From contig JBDTWM010000042.1 of NCBI GenBank assembly GCA_040006675.1, positions 1-21,210 of the forward strand: a stretch of DNA of 21,210 nucleotides. Reading direction: 5' to 3'. Under the pieces are notes generated by a model, which saw only the letters and a list, made by a program, of their open reading frames with translations, did no database searches and was not told where the DNA came from. This document shows, one piece after another, positions 8,181 through 14,229 of this stretch. Source of the DNA: Austwickia sp040006675 (lineage in GTDB: Bacteria; Actinomycetota; Actinomycetes; Actinomycetales; Dermatophilaceae). The position numbers and the translations under genes were made by a program. Numbering within the stretch: position 1 is the first letter of the stretch; each line of letters opens with the position of its first letter.

Positions 8181-8186
8181 TAGCCT
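8181..8186 (+). promoter_or_regulatory. -10 box of a leaderless promoter
   Basis: TAGCCT, six bases, then ATG at 8193. No Shine-Dalgarno sequence is present in between. Confidence 0.45.
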
Positions 8187-8192
8187 GCTGGC

Positions 8193-8666
8193 ATGGTCGA
8201 ACTGTCACTCACCAGATCGGTCGATGACCCGAAGCGGTACGAACTGCCCGGCGTGGGGTCGCTGCGGCGCCCCCACTGGTACACGCGCCGCACCCAGGCC
8301 CGCACCATCGACGGGCGGGAGTGGACGTTGATGGAGAAGGGCTTCTGGGGCTCGGAGCAGACCGCCACGGACTCGTACGGGACCGCGGTCGGCGTCCACC
8401 GTCGCCGGGGCTGGACGGGTCGGGACGGGACCCTCACATGGCAGGGGCGCGCCTATGAGACGCGCACCGCCGGATGGAAACTGCAGACCGAGGTGCGTGG
8501 CGAGGGTCGCGTACTGCTCACGGCCCGACCGGGCGCGTGGCGCCCGAAGCGCGTCATGGTCACCCTGGACGAGACCGCGGGGCTGGACGACGGGCTGATC
8601 CTCTTCGCGACGTGGCTCGCCCAGACCGAGCAGGAGCGCCGCTCGTCGGCCGCCGCGTCGACCTGA
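8193..8666 (+). CDS. Hypothetical protein, 157 aa, unrecognised
   Basis: I do not recognise this family. The protein is soluble-looking, has no signal peptide or membrane segment, and is rich in Trp, Tyr, Gly and Arg in alternating strand-like stretches: REWTLMEKGFWGSEQT, GTLTWQGRAYETRTAGWKL, VLLTARPGAWRPKRVMVTLD, and a closing hydrophobic helix GLILFATWLAQTEQE. That layout, a beta-rich body with one final helix, is reminiscent of tubby/LURP-one (scramblase-like) barrels, but this is only an impression. It is divergent from the MarR-exporter operon, with its -10 box 25 bases from the MarR palindrome. Coding use looks normal and the ATG is supported by the leaderless layout. It ends 75 bases before the end of the converging ogt gene. 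Confidence 0.75.
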   Translation: MVELSLTRSVDDPKRYELPGVGSLRRPHWYTRRTQARTIDGREWTLMEKGFWGSEQTATDSYGTAVGVHRRRGWTGRDGTLTWQGRAYETRTAGWKLQTEVRGEGRVLLTARPGAWRPKRVMVTLDETAGLDDGLILFATWLAQTEQERRSSAAAST

Positions 8667-8718
8667 CCCACCCGCCACCGGGACGGGAGCTGGTGTGACC
8701 GGCTGGCGAGGTCGTCGC

Positions 8719-8745
8719 TCAGATGGCGGTCATGGTGGTCGTCAT
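8719..8745 (-). other. Eight-codon open frame overlapping the end of ogt (possible vestige of a third cistron)
   Basis: The stop of ogt overlaps an ATG as ATGA, the same coupling seen between the sigma factor and ogt. The frame then reads MTTTMTAI and stops. After the stop the same frame continues with TTSPAG-like sequence, which resembles the start of an Ogt-type domain. It may be the decayed beginning of a former third gene, or chance. Confidence 0.2.
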
Positions 8746-9368
8746 GGAGCCGCCTCCAGGGTGAGCAGCATGCGTTTGGCGTCGGGGCCGCCGAGGTAGC
8801 CGCCCATCGAGCCGTCCGCTCGGACGACGCGGTGGCACGGCACGACAATCGGCAGCGGGTTGGTGGCGCACGCGGTGCCGACCGCTCGGACGGCTGCGGG
8901 GTGGCCGGCGAGCTTGGCGACCGTGCCGTAGCTGGCGGTCTGTCCATAGGCCAGGTCGACGGCCAGGTGATGCAGCACGGTCGCGCGGAACCCGGCCGAC
9001 AGTCGCCAGTCCAGCGGCACGTCGAACACGCGCCGCTGTCCGGCGAAGTACTCCCCCAGCTCGGTCGCGACCGCGTCCAGACGCGCGGGAGCGCGCAGGA
9101 TGCGGGGGCTGATGCGGTCCGCGAGCGTCTGCAGGACGGTGTCGTAGTTCTCGTTGGCGTAGGCGACGCGGACCAGGCCGCGCTCCGTGGCCGCCAGCAG
9201 CAGCGTCCCGACCGGGGTGTCGATCGTGCGGTACGCGACGTCGAGGACGCCCTCGGCGGCAGCAGCAGCTCCCAGGCGCGCGTGCAGCGCGGCCAGCTGC
9301 CCGGCCGCCAGCGGCAGAGCGAGTGTCAACTCCCGGGGCAGGTCGTGGGCCTCGCGGGAAGTGTTCAT
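8742..9368 (-). CDS. ogt: Methylated-DNA--protein-cysteine S-methyltransferase
   Basis: A 208-residue DNA repair protein that moves the alkyl group of O6-alkylguanine (and O4-alkylthymine) to its own cysteine, once per molecule. The active site is VPCHRVV with Cys178; Asn170 in NPLPIVVPCHR and Glu205 near the end complete the usual hydrogen-bond network, and GYLGGPDAKRMLLTLE is the typical C-terminal block. The N-terminal part has the TPVGTLLLAATERGLVRV strand typical of Ogt. There is about 45 residues before it, longer than in many homologues. The gene overlaps the upstream sigma factor by ATGA, so the two are co-translated; the sigma factor probably controls this repair gene. Confidence 0.95.
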   Translation of the reverse strand: MNTSREAHDLPRELTLALPLAAGQLAALHARLGAAAAAEGVLDVAYRTIDTPVGTLLLAATERGLVRVAYANENYDTVLQTLADRISPRILRAPARLDAVATELGEYFAGQRRVFDVPLDWRLSAGFRATVLHHLAVDLAYGQTASYGTVAKLAGHPAAVRAVGTACATNPLPIVVPCHRVVRADGSMGGYLGGPDAKRMLLTLEAAP

Positions 9369-9895
9369 CGTGGTTCTCCTGTGGTGCCGGAAGCGGTGGC
9401 ACGGGCTTCGATGGTGCCGAGTTCGGTGGCGGCGGGGTAGGTGCGTCGCAGGGTGGCGACGCCGTCGGCGCCCGCGCGCCGGGCCGCGTCGGTGCTGCCG
9501 CCGAGGATGGCGGCTACCTCGCGGTAGGGCAGTCCGGCCAGATAGTGGTACGCGACGGCGAGCTTCTGCTTGGGCGGCAGCTGTGCCATGGCGGCGACCA
9601 GATCCAGATCGCGCGCGTCGGCGCGGGGTCCTGCCCCCGTGTCGGGCAGGACGGCGACCGGGATGGCCCGTCGGGCGGCGGCCCGGACGACGTCGATGGC
9701 CTTGCGGTGCGCGATCGTGACCAGCCAGGCCTCGACGTTCGCGTCGGTCGGGAGAGCAGGGTAGGCCTTCATCGCCGACAGGAACGTCTCGGACCAGGCG
9801 TCGTCCGCATCACCCGCTCCGAGCACCGCGAGACAGACGCGCAGCACCGTGGGCCCGTGATCGGCGACCACCGTCTCGAACGGCCGTTTGTGCAT
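9365..9895 (-). CDS. RNA polymerase sigma factor, sigma-70 family (ECF-like)
   Basis: A 176-residue two-domain sigma factor. Region 2 spans about 10-70 (VLRVCLAVLGAGDADDAWSETF, then EAWLVTIAHRKAIDVVR, the helix reading the -10 element); region 4 spans about 100-160 with LPPKQKLAVAYHYLAGLPYREVAAILGGS, the -35-reading HTH. It has no large extra domain and no anti-sigma gene lies beside it. Start: GTG (9898) and ATG (9895) are adjacent in frame; I take the ATG because AGGA sits too close to the GTG. It is the first gene of an operon with ogt. In actinobacteria sigma factor/Ogt pairs recur, which suggests an alkylation response, but no target promoter is recognisable here. Confidence 0.88.
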   Translation of the reverse strand: MHKRPFETVVADHGPTVLRVCLAVLGAGDADDAWSETFLSAMKAYPALPTDANVEAWLVTIAHRKAIDVVRAAARRAIPVAVLPDTGAGPRADARDLDLVAAMAQLPPKQKLAVAYHYLAGLPYREVAAILGGSTDAARRAGADGVATLRRTYPAATELGTIEARATASGTTGEPR

Positions 9896-9950
9896 CACAT
9901 CCTGTAGACGCTGGTCGGACAGGTTTCGTGAGGTCGGTATCGGAGATTTG

Positions 9951-10040
9951 GGGCGTCAGGCGTTTCGCCGCCGCGCCCGCAGATCCGCGTTGTACCGCTT
10001 CAACTCGCTCCACGTGTGGAAAGAAGACCACCTGACGCCC
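9951..10040. repeat. Spaced 10-bp inverted repeat upstream of the sigma factor
   Basis: GGGCGTCAGG at 9951-9960 is the exact reverse complement of CCTGACGCCC at 10031-10040, 70 bases further. The second arm directly abuts the tandem decamers. It lies 55-145 bases upstream of the sigma factor start. It could form a stem in its mRNA leader or be two operator half-sites. Confidence 0.5.
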
Positions 10041-10080
10041 GGCATGACTGGGCATGACTCGGGACGACACGGCATGACTC
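10041..10080. repeat. Four tandem 10-bp repeats (GGCATGACTC)
   Basis: Units begin at 10041, 10051, 10061 and 10071. Units 2 and 4 are GGCATGACTC, unit 1 ends in G, and unit 3 (GGGACGACAC) matches 7 of 10. The 10-base period puts all units on one face of the helix. They lie between the sigma factor promoter region and the strong hairpin behind the PRC-barrel gene. Confidence 0.7.
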
Positions 10081-10088
10081 ACCACGAG

Positions 10089-10138
10089 GCCCCGGGACGG
10101 TGCGCACGGCGACGCTGCCGTGCGCACCGTCCCGGGGC
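10089..10138. terminator. Perfect 22-bp stem, 6-base loop hairpin downstream of the PRC-barrel gene
   Basis: The arm at 10089-10110 is perfectly complementary to 10117-10138 with the loop GACGCT. The stem is very GC-rich and has no T run on either side. It lies 35 bases beyond the stop of the PRC-barrel gene on the minus strand, so a T-less (I-shaped) terminator, insulating the downstream sigma-ogt operon, is the simplest reading. Confidence 0.6.
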
Positions 10139-10172
10139 GTCGCAGATGAGCTGCTGGGCAGCGCTGGATCGG

Positions 10173-11045
10173 TCAGATGCCCCTCGGGTCGTCGTCGCCA
10201 CGCACGATCGGGTCGTTCTCAGCTTCCGGAATGTCCCGCACCCGAGGATCCTCCTGGCGCGTCACGTCGTCGCCCCAGTCGCGGCGGCGAAGACGGGGAC
10301 GACCCGCCTCAGAGCGCTCATCGACGAGCCTCGAGTGGCCCTGCCCAACTCGTGCGTCGTCCCGCTCCTGTGACGCGTTGTCCGCGTCCCGCTGGTCTGG
10401 TGCGAGGTCGCCCGCGTCGCTCACGCGCTGCGGTCCGGCGTCGCCAGAACTCAGGTGCGGCTCGTTAGGGCTGTACGGATCGTGCCGCTTGCCGGTCGCC
10501 TCAAAGACGCGGGCCTCCTCACGAAGCCGCGCTTCCTCGCGCAGAGCATCGGCCTGCCGACCGCCCTCGTCGACGTCGAGGTCGCGAACCAACCCTCGGG
10601 AGCGCAGGTCCTCGTCATGCCCGGGGTGGTCGTGGTCGCGAAGCCTCTCGCCGTGCTGGATCTCTTCGTCCCGGAGGCCCTTCTTGCCGGGCTGATCGTG
10701 CCCATGATGCTCGTCATGCACGTCACCACGGTCGTCGTAGTAACGGTAGAACGACTCCTCCTCGTCCTCGGTCAGGCGCCGTTCGGCGTCGAAGTGGGGG
10801 CCGTCCTTCACGTACGCCTTCCGGTGCGGGACGTGGATGTCGCCACCGGAGACGCGCGCGCCGCGCAGCGGCACCAGCGTCTCGTGGTTGCCGAAGAACC
10901 CGGTCCGCACGGTCACCCAGGAAGGGCGCCCCGTGCGATCGTCGAGATACACGTGACCGACTTTGCCGATGGCGTCTCCGGACTCGTCGATCACGGTCGC
11001 CTGGTACAGGCTGTCCAGGTCCTGCTCCGACATGCGGTCGAACAT
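10173..11045 (-). CDS. PRC-barrel domain protein with a long hydrophilic tail
   Basis: A 290-residue protein whose first ~85 residues form a PRC-barrel domain (LYQATVIDESGDAIGKVGHV, then GRPSWVTVRTGFFGNHETLVPL), a small beta-barrel found in RimM, the photosynthetic reaction centre H subunit and many actinobacterial stress proteins. The remaining ~200 residues are very rich in Asp, Glu, Arg and His, with DEHHGHDQPG, DHDHPGHDED and a heptad-like ALREEARLREEARVFE helix; it looks disordered and soluble, like a hydrophilin. No signal peptide. PRC-barrel proteins of this kind are often induced by osmotic or desiccation stress, but the molecular role is unknown. ATG start with AAGGGG upstream; open sequence before it is unlikely to be translated. 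It diverges from the first HSL-type hydrolase. Confidence 0.85.
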   Translation of the reverse strand: MFDRMSEQDLDSLYQATVIDESGDAIGKVGHVYLDDRTGRPSWVTVRTGFFGNHETLVPLRGARVSGGDIHVPHRKAYVKDGPHFDAERRLTEDEEESFYRYYDDRGDVHDEHHGHDQPGKKGLRDEEIQHGERLRDHDHPGHDEDLRSRGLVRDLDVDEGGRQADALREEARLREEARVFEATGKRHDPYSPNEPHLSSGDAGPQRVSDAGDLAPDQRDADNASQERDDARVGQGHSRLVDERSEAGRPRLRRRDWGDDVTRQEDPRVRDIPEAENDPIVRGDDDPRGI

Positions 11046-11205
11046 TCGCTCATCCCCTTCGTCGCGGTTGCCTGGGGCGTCGGCGCGGTCGCTGCACCGG
11101 CTTTCCCTGGGTACGTAGTGCCCTCGAACAATAGTGCTAAACGGAGAAACGCTCACAACATGGCCGGTGCGACGACCACAGCACCTGCCGGGCAAAGGAG
11201 TCGCC

Positions 11206-12120
11206 ATGTCCTTCGGGCCAAGTCGGGTGCCAAGTCGGGTGCTGCCATGGGCGCTCCGGGCGGTCCGCGCCAACCGGGTGTTCGCGACCGGCTCCGCCGC
11301 CCACCGGCGGGTCGCAGAGCTGGCGTTGCGGCCGCGCCCGTACGGGCCGCCGCGGCTCATCCGCCGCGCCGTCACCTTCGAGGTCCGGCGCCGCTTCGGC
11401 TGGCCGGTGTACGAGGTGCGCCCCCGCGTAGCCACCCCCCGCGGGCGGGTCGTCTACGTGCACGGCGGCGGCTGGGTCGGAGAGATCACGGCGCTCCACT
11501 GGCATCTCGTCGCGCAGATCGCCGCCGAGGTGGGTACGACCGTCACGGTGCCGATCTATCCGCTGGTGCCGTTTGGCACGGCCGGCGAGGTGGTGCCCCG
11601 GGTGGCGGAACTCGCGGCACTGACCGCCGAACACCAAGGGGGCCCGGCCTGCCTGGTCGGCGACTCGGCCGGAGGCCAGATCGCGCTGTCCGCCGCGATG
11701 GTCGCGCGTGATACGTATCGGGTGCTGGTGCCGCGCACGGTGCTGCTCGCGCCTGGGCTCGACCTGAGCCTGGACAATCCCGAGATCGACGACGTACAGC
11801 CGTTCGACCCGTGGCTCGCGGTCGAGGGCGCACGGGTGCTCGCAGACTATTGGCGGGGGGACCTCCCGGTAGACGATCCCCTGGTGAGCCCGCTGTTCGG
11901 GGAGTTCTCCGGACTTGGGCCGCTGTCCGTGTTCTGTGGGACGCGCGACATCCTCAATCCCGACGCGCGGACAATGGTCGAGCGAGCCCGCGCCGCAGGC
12001 GTCGACGTGAGTTTCCACGAGGCCGAGGGACTCGTCCACGTCTACCCCCTGACGCCGACGCCTGAGGGCCGCCTCGCGCGGCGGCAGATCGTCGAGGACC
12101 TCCGCGCCGCGCTGGCCTGA
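11206..12120 (+). CDS. Alpha/beta hydrolase, HSL-type (family IV) esterase/lipase
   Basis: A 304-residue hydrolase of the hormone-sensitive-lipase group. The oxyanion-hole motif is HGGGW (86-90); the nucleophile elbow GDSAGG has Ser154; the acid is Asp248 in GTRDILNPD; the histidine is His278 in GLVHVYP. All catalytic residues are in place. Such enzymes cleave esters of short or medium acyl chains; the natural substrate is unknown. An in-frame ATG exists 24 codons earlier, but AAAGGAG at 11194-11200 with a 5-base spacer marks this ATG. It shares architecture and phrases (TVTVPIYPLVP, GTRDIL-PD) with the second hydrolase at 12982, so the two are probably old duplicates. Convergent with the CsoR-family gene. 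Confidence 0.92.
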   Translation: MSFGPSRVPSRVLPWALRAVRANRVFATGSAAHRRVAELALRPRPYGPPRLIRRAVTFEVRRRFGWPVYEVRPRVATPRGRVVYVHGGGWVGEITALHWHLVAQIAAEVGTTVTVPIYPLVPFGTAGEVVPRVAELAALTAEHQGGPACLVGDSAGGQIALSAAMVARDTYRVLVPRTVLLAPGLDLSLDNPEIDDVQPFDPWLAVEGARVLADYWRGDLPVDDPLVSPLFGEFSGLGPLSVFCGTRDILNPDARTMVERARAAGVDVSFHEAEGLVHVYPLTPTPEGRLARRQIVEDLRAALA

Positions 12121-12140
12121 GGCCCGCCCCGGGACGGGCC
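12121..12140 (+). terminator. Hairpin after the first esterase gene
   Basis: GGCCCG (12121-12126) pairs with CGGGCC (12135-12140) around an 8-base loop, directly after the stop codon. No T run. Confidence 0.4.
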
Positions 12141-12221
12141 CGCAGCCGCCGCTCCTCGGAGGAGTCCGGGACGGCGCCGCGCAACGCGACAATCATGAGG
12201 ACGGGGAAGGTGACACGGGAA

Positions 12222-12241
12222 AAGCCGCCGGGCGGTGGCTT
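12222..12241 (-). terminator. Rho-independent terminator of the CsoR-family gene
   Basis: On the minus strand an 8-bp stem (including one A/C-type position that is a G-U pair only when read from the plus strand) with a 4-base loop ends in GGCTT and runs into TTTT. It begins 22 bases after the stop of the regulator, the classic stem plus T-run layout and the only T-run terminator I see in the window. Confidence 0.5.
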
Positions 12242-12263
12242 GCGTGCACCGTCGCGTGGGCCA

Positions 12264-12524
12264 TCACGCCAGGGAGAGAAACAGCTTCTCCATCTGGACG
12301 ACGTCCATGGGGTCACCCTCCGGATCGGTCATGCATTGGCGCAACCCCAGGGCGATCGTCGCGAACCCGGCGCGGTCGACAGCCTTGGCGACCGCCGCGA
12401 TCTGCATGACGATGTCCTGGCATTCGCGGCCGTCTTCGATCATGCGGATGATCCCGCCGATCTGCCCTTGGGCGCGCTTCAGCCGCTTGAGCACCGCGTC
12501 CATCTCCTGCGTCTCCAGCTGCAT
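12264..12524 (-). CDS. CsoR-family (DUF156) regulator, CstR-like: two cysteines, no histidine
   Basis: An 86-residue all-helical repressor of the CsoR/RcnR/CstR family. Copper-sensing CsoR binds Cu(I) with Cys-His-Cys. Here Cys35 (GRECQDIVMQ) and Cys64 (GLRQCM) are kept, but the position four before Cys64, where CsoR has histidine, is Gly60. Loss of this histidine with both cysteines retained is the pattern of CstR, which senses persulfide by forming an inter-cysteine cross-link, so a reactive-sulfur sensor is more likely than a copper sensor. The ATG follows AAAGGGG. No copper ATPase, chaperone or rhodanese gene is adjacent. A likely self-operator is in its promoter (12553-12568) and a similar site lies before the hemerythrin gene at 19.6 kb. 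Confidence 0.88.
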   Translation of the reverse strand: MQLETQEMDAVLKRLKRAQGQIGGIIRMIEDGRECQDIVMQIAAVAKAVDRAGFATIALGLRQCMTDPEGDPMDVVQMEKLFLSLA

Positions 12525-12981
12525 GACGAGCCCCTTTCCTGAGGAACCAAGGATACCCCGTACCGTATGGCGCCGACAGCGCCGTCTGCGGATTGGGCGA
12601 TCCTCGTCCCCGCCGGGACCGCTGGCAGCCGGTTGAGCGCCGTTGCCCGGATCGGGGCTACCTACCCTCTGGTAGAAAGGGTCCGCCCTATGCTGTACTG
12701 CATTCATGGAAGGGCTGACCTCCGATGGAGCGCGGTCGCTCAAGCGTCCGCGCCGGGTATGGCCTGAGCCCAAAATTGACCGCCCGAAGGCCCGCGCGCA
12801 TGGACCATCGGGGGGCCGCCCCGCGGCGCAGTGGCGGGCGCCGGGCTGGTGGACACCCGACCGTTGGACGCCCAACGCCCTCGGCCAGCGGTGGGCGACA
12901 ACGCAGGCGCCCCGGTCGCGCCGACGCTCTGCCAGCGGCTCCGGCTCCAGCACGACGCCGCCCGAGTGGCCCAGTAGGTCG
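12525..12981. other. 457-bp region between the CsoR-family gene and the second esterase
   Basis: No gene here is convincing, although several frames are open because of the base composition. It holds the promoter and operator of the CsoR-family gene (12550-12568), an inverted repeat CTACC-N8-GGTAG at 12658-12675, a TATGCT -10-like box at 12689-12694, and an ATG at 12706 in frame with the esterase. The product of 12706-12981 is low-complexity (Arg, Pro, Trp) and unlike any hydrolase N terminus, so I treat it as untranslated leader. On the minus strand 12882-12980 encodes a phrase like an alpha/beta hydrolase elbow (GHSGG). Confidence 0.5.
12550..12568 (-). promoter_or_regulatory. Promoter and CsoR/CstR-like operator of the regulator gene
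   Basis: On the minus strand TATCCT (12555-12550) is a likely -10 box. Overlapping and just upstream is ATACGGTACGGGGTAT (12568-12553): ATAC/GTAT ends with a G-rich centre, in the style of CsoR/CstR sites. Its CGGGG-TAT half has a close match at the hemerythrin promoter. It suggests auto-repression. Confidence 0.45.
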
Positions 12982-14085
12982 ATGCAACTCGTGGCACGCC
13001 TCCTGAGCACCGAGCACAAGCTGATGTCGAACGCCGACGACTTCGCTCGCGCCTACCAGGGCCGCCCTGAGCCCGCTCCCGCGCCCATCCCGCGGTCACT
13101 GCGCCTGATCGCCGACATCAGCAACCGGACGGTCCTCGGGCGCACGGTCTACACCCTGGTCCCGCACCGCTATGCCGCGCTGGACGACGGGCACCCGACC
13201 GAGGCCACCCTTGCAGCAGGTCCTAGCCCGTGGCACATCGTGTACCTGCACGGGGGCGGATTCGTGAACAGCGTGATCGGCCCGCACTGGGACATCGTGA
13301 CGCAGCTGATGCGCCACACGGGCGCCACGGTGACCGTCCCGTTGTATCCGTTGGCGCCGACCCACACATACAAGGAGGGCCTGGCGTTCGTCGAGGCGGT
13401 CTACCGCGAACTCGCCGCGAGCGCACCACCCGAGCGGATCGTGCTCGCGGGTGATTCCGCCGGTGGCGCGATCGCGATCGTCATCTCCATGAGGATGCGC
13501 GACGACGGCGGCCCGCTGCCGGGACGCCTCGTGCTCTTCTCGCCGTGTACGAGCGTCGTCGAGGGCAGCGACGAGGTGGACGAGCTCGAGCGGCTCGACC
13601 CGATCCTGGACCGGATCGGCGGCATGCTCGCCGGGACGTGGTGGGCCGGGGAAGACGACCCGGCGACCCCCGAGGTCAGTCCCCTGTTCGGCGACCTGAG
13701 CGGGCTCCCGCCGATGCAGATCTTCCAAGGCACCCGCGACATCCTCATGCCCGACGTGAAGCTCTTCGCACGGGGGGTCGAGGAGGCGGGTGGCGACGTG
13801 GAGTTGCGTATCTACCCGGGGGCGATCCACGTGTTCGTCGGGGCGACGTTCACCCCGGAGGCACAGGACACGTTCCGCGCGGTCGCCGCGGCCCTCCACG
13901 CGAACGCCCCCGCCTACGCCCGACTGCAGCGCGTCGCCACCTCGCACGTCGGCTTGCTGCCCCGGCAGGTGGCGGCCCGAGCGACGGCGGACGGCACGCC
14001 GTGGATCCGGCACGGGCGTCGCGTCGCGGAAGCGTGGCAGAGGACGGTCGGCTCGCGCCGTCCGGTCCACCTCGCGGGCCTCTGA
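12982..14085 (+). CDS. Alpha/beta hydrolase, HSL-type (family IV) esterase/lipase
   Basis: A 367-residue hydrolase of the same group as the one at 11206. HGGGF starts at His90, the GDSAGG elbow has Ser159, the acid is Asp253 in GTRDILMPD and the histidine is His283 in GAIHVFVG. After the fold ends (near 310) there is a ~55-residue basic extension rich in Arg and Ala, absent from the first hydrolase. The start is uncertain: ATG at 12982 has a weak AGG; ATG at 13024 and a far-upstream ATG at 12706 are in the same frame, but the sequence before 12982 is not hydrolase-like. A weak hairpin (GCCGC/GCGGC, 14098-14115) follows the stop. The substrate is unknown. Confidence 0.88.
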   Translation: MQLVARLLSTEHKLMSNADDFARAYQGRPEPAPAPIPRSLRLIADISNRTVLGRTVYTLVPHRYAALDDGHPTEATLAAGPSPWHIVYLHGGGFVNSVIGPHWDIVTQLMRHTGATVTVPLYPLAPTHTYKEGLAFVEAVYRELAASAPPERIVLAGDSAGGAIAIVISMRMRDDGGPLPGRLVLFSPCTSVVEGSDEVDELERLDPILDRIGGMLAGTWWAGEDDPATPEVSPLFGDLSGLPPMQIFQGTRDILMPDVKLFARGVEEAGGDVELRIYPGAIHVFVGATFTPEAQDTFRAVAAALHANAPAYARLQRVATSHVGLLPRQVAARATADGTPWIRHGRRVAEAWQRTVGSRRPVHLAGL

Positions 14086-14229
14086 GCCTTCTCAAAAGCC
14101 GCTGAGCTTCGCGGCGGGCGCGTGCACCGTGACGGATGTCGCTCCGTGCGCCGCGTCGTTCGCCGCCGCAACGCCCCGCCGCGCGACATGCTGGGGGGAG
14201 CCGCAGCATCCAGCCGAGGAGGTCCGAGC

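Noticed and set aside
5804..8227. Long plus-strand open frame opposite the exporter and MarR genes
   Set aside because: The product is low-complexity (Asp, Arg, His, Gln) without domains; both genes on the minus strand are complete and recognisable.
12658..12675. CTACC-N8-GGTAG as a third site for the CstR-like regulator
   Set aside because: Arms and spacing differ from the other two dyads and no good -35 box accompanies TATGCT, so I do not list it as an operator.
12706..12981. In-frame N-terminal extension of the second esterase from ATG 12706
   Set aside because: The 92 extra residues are Arg/Pro/Trp-rich and unlike hydrolase N termini; the fold is complete without them.
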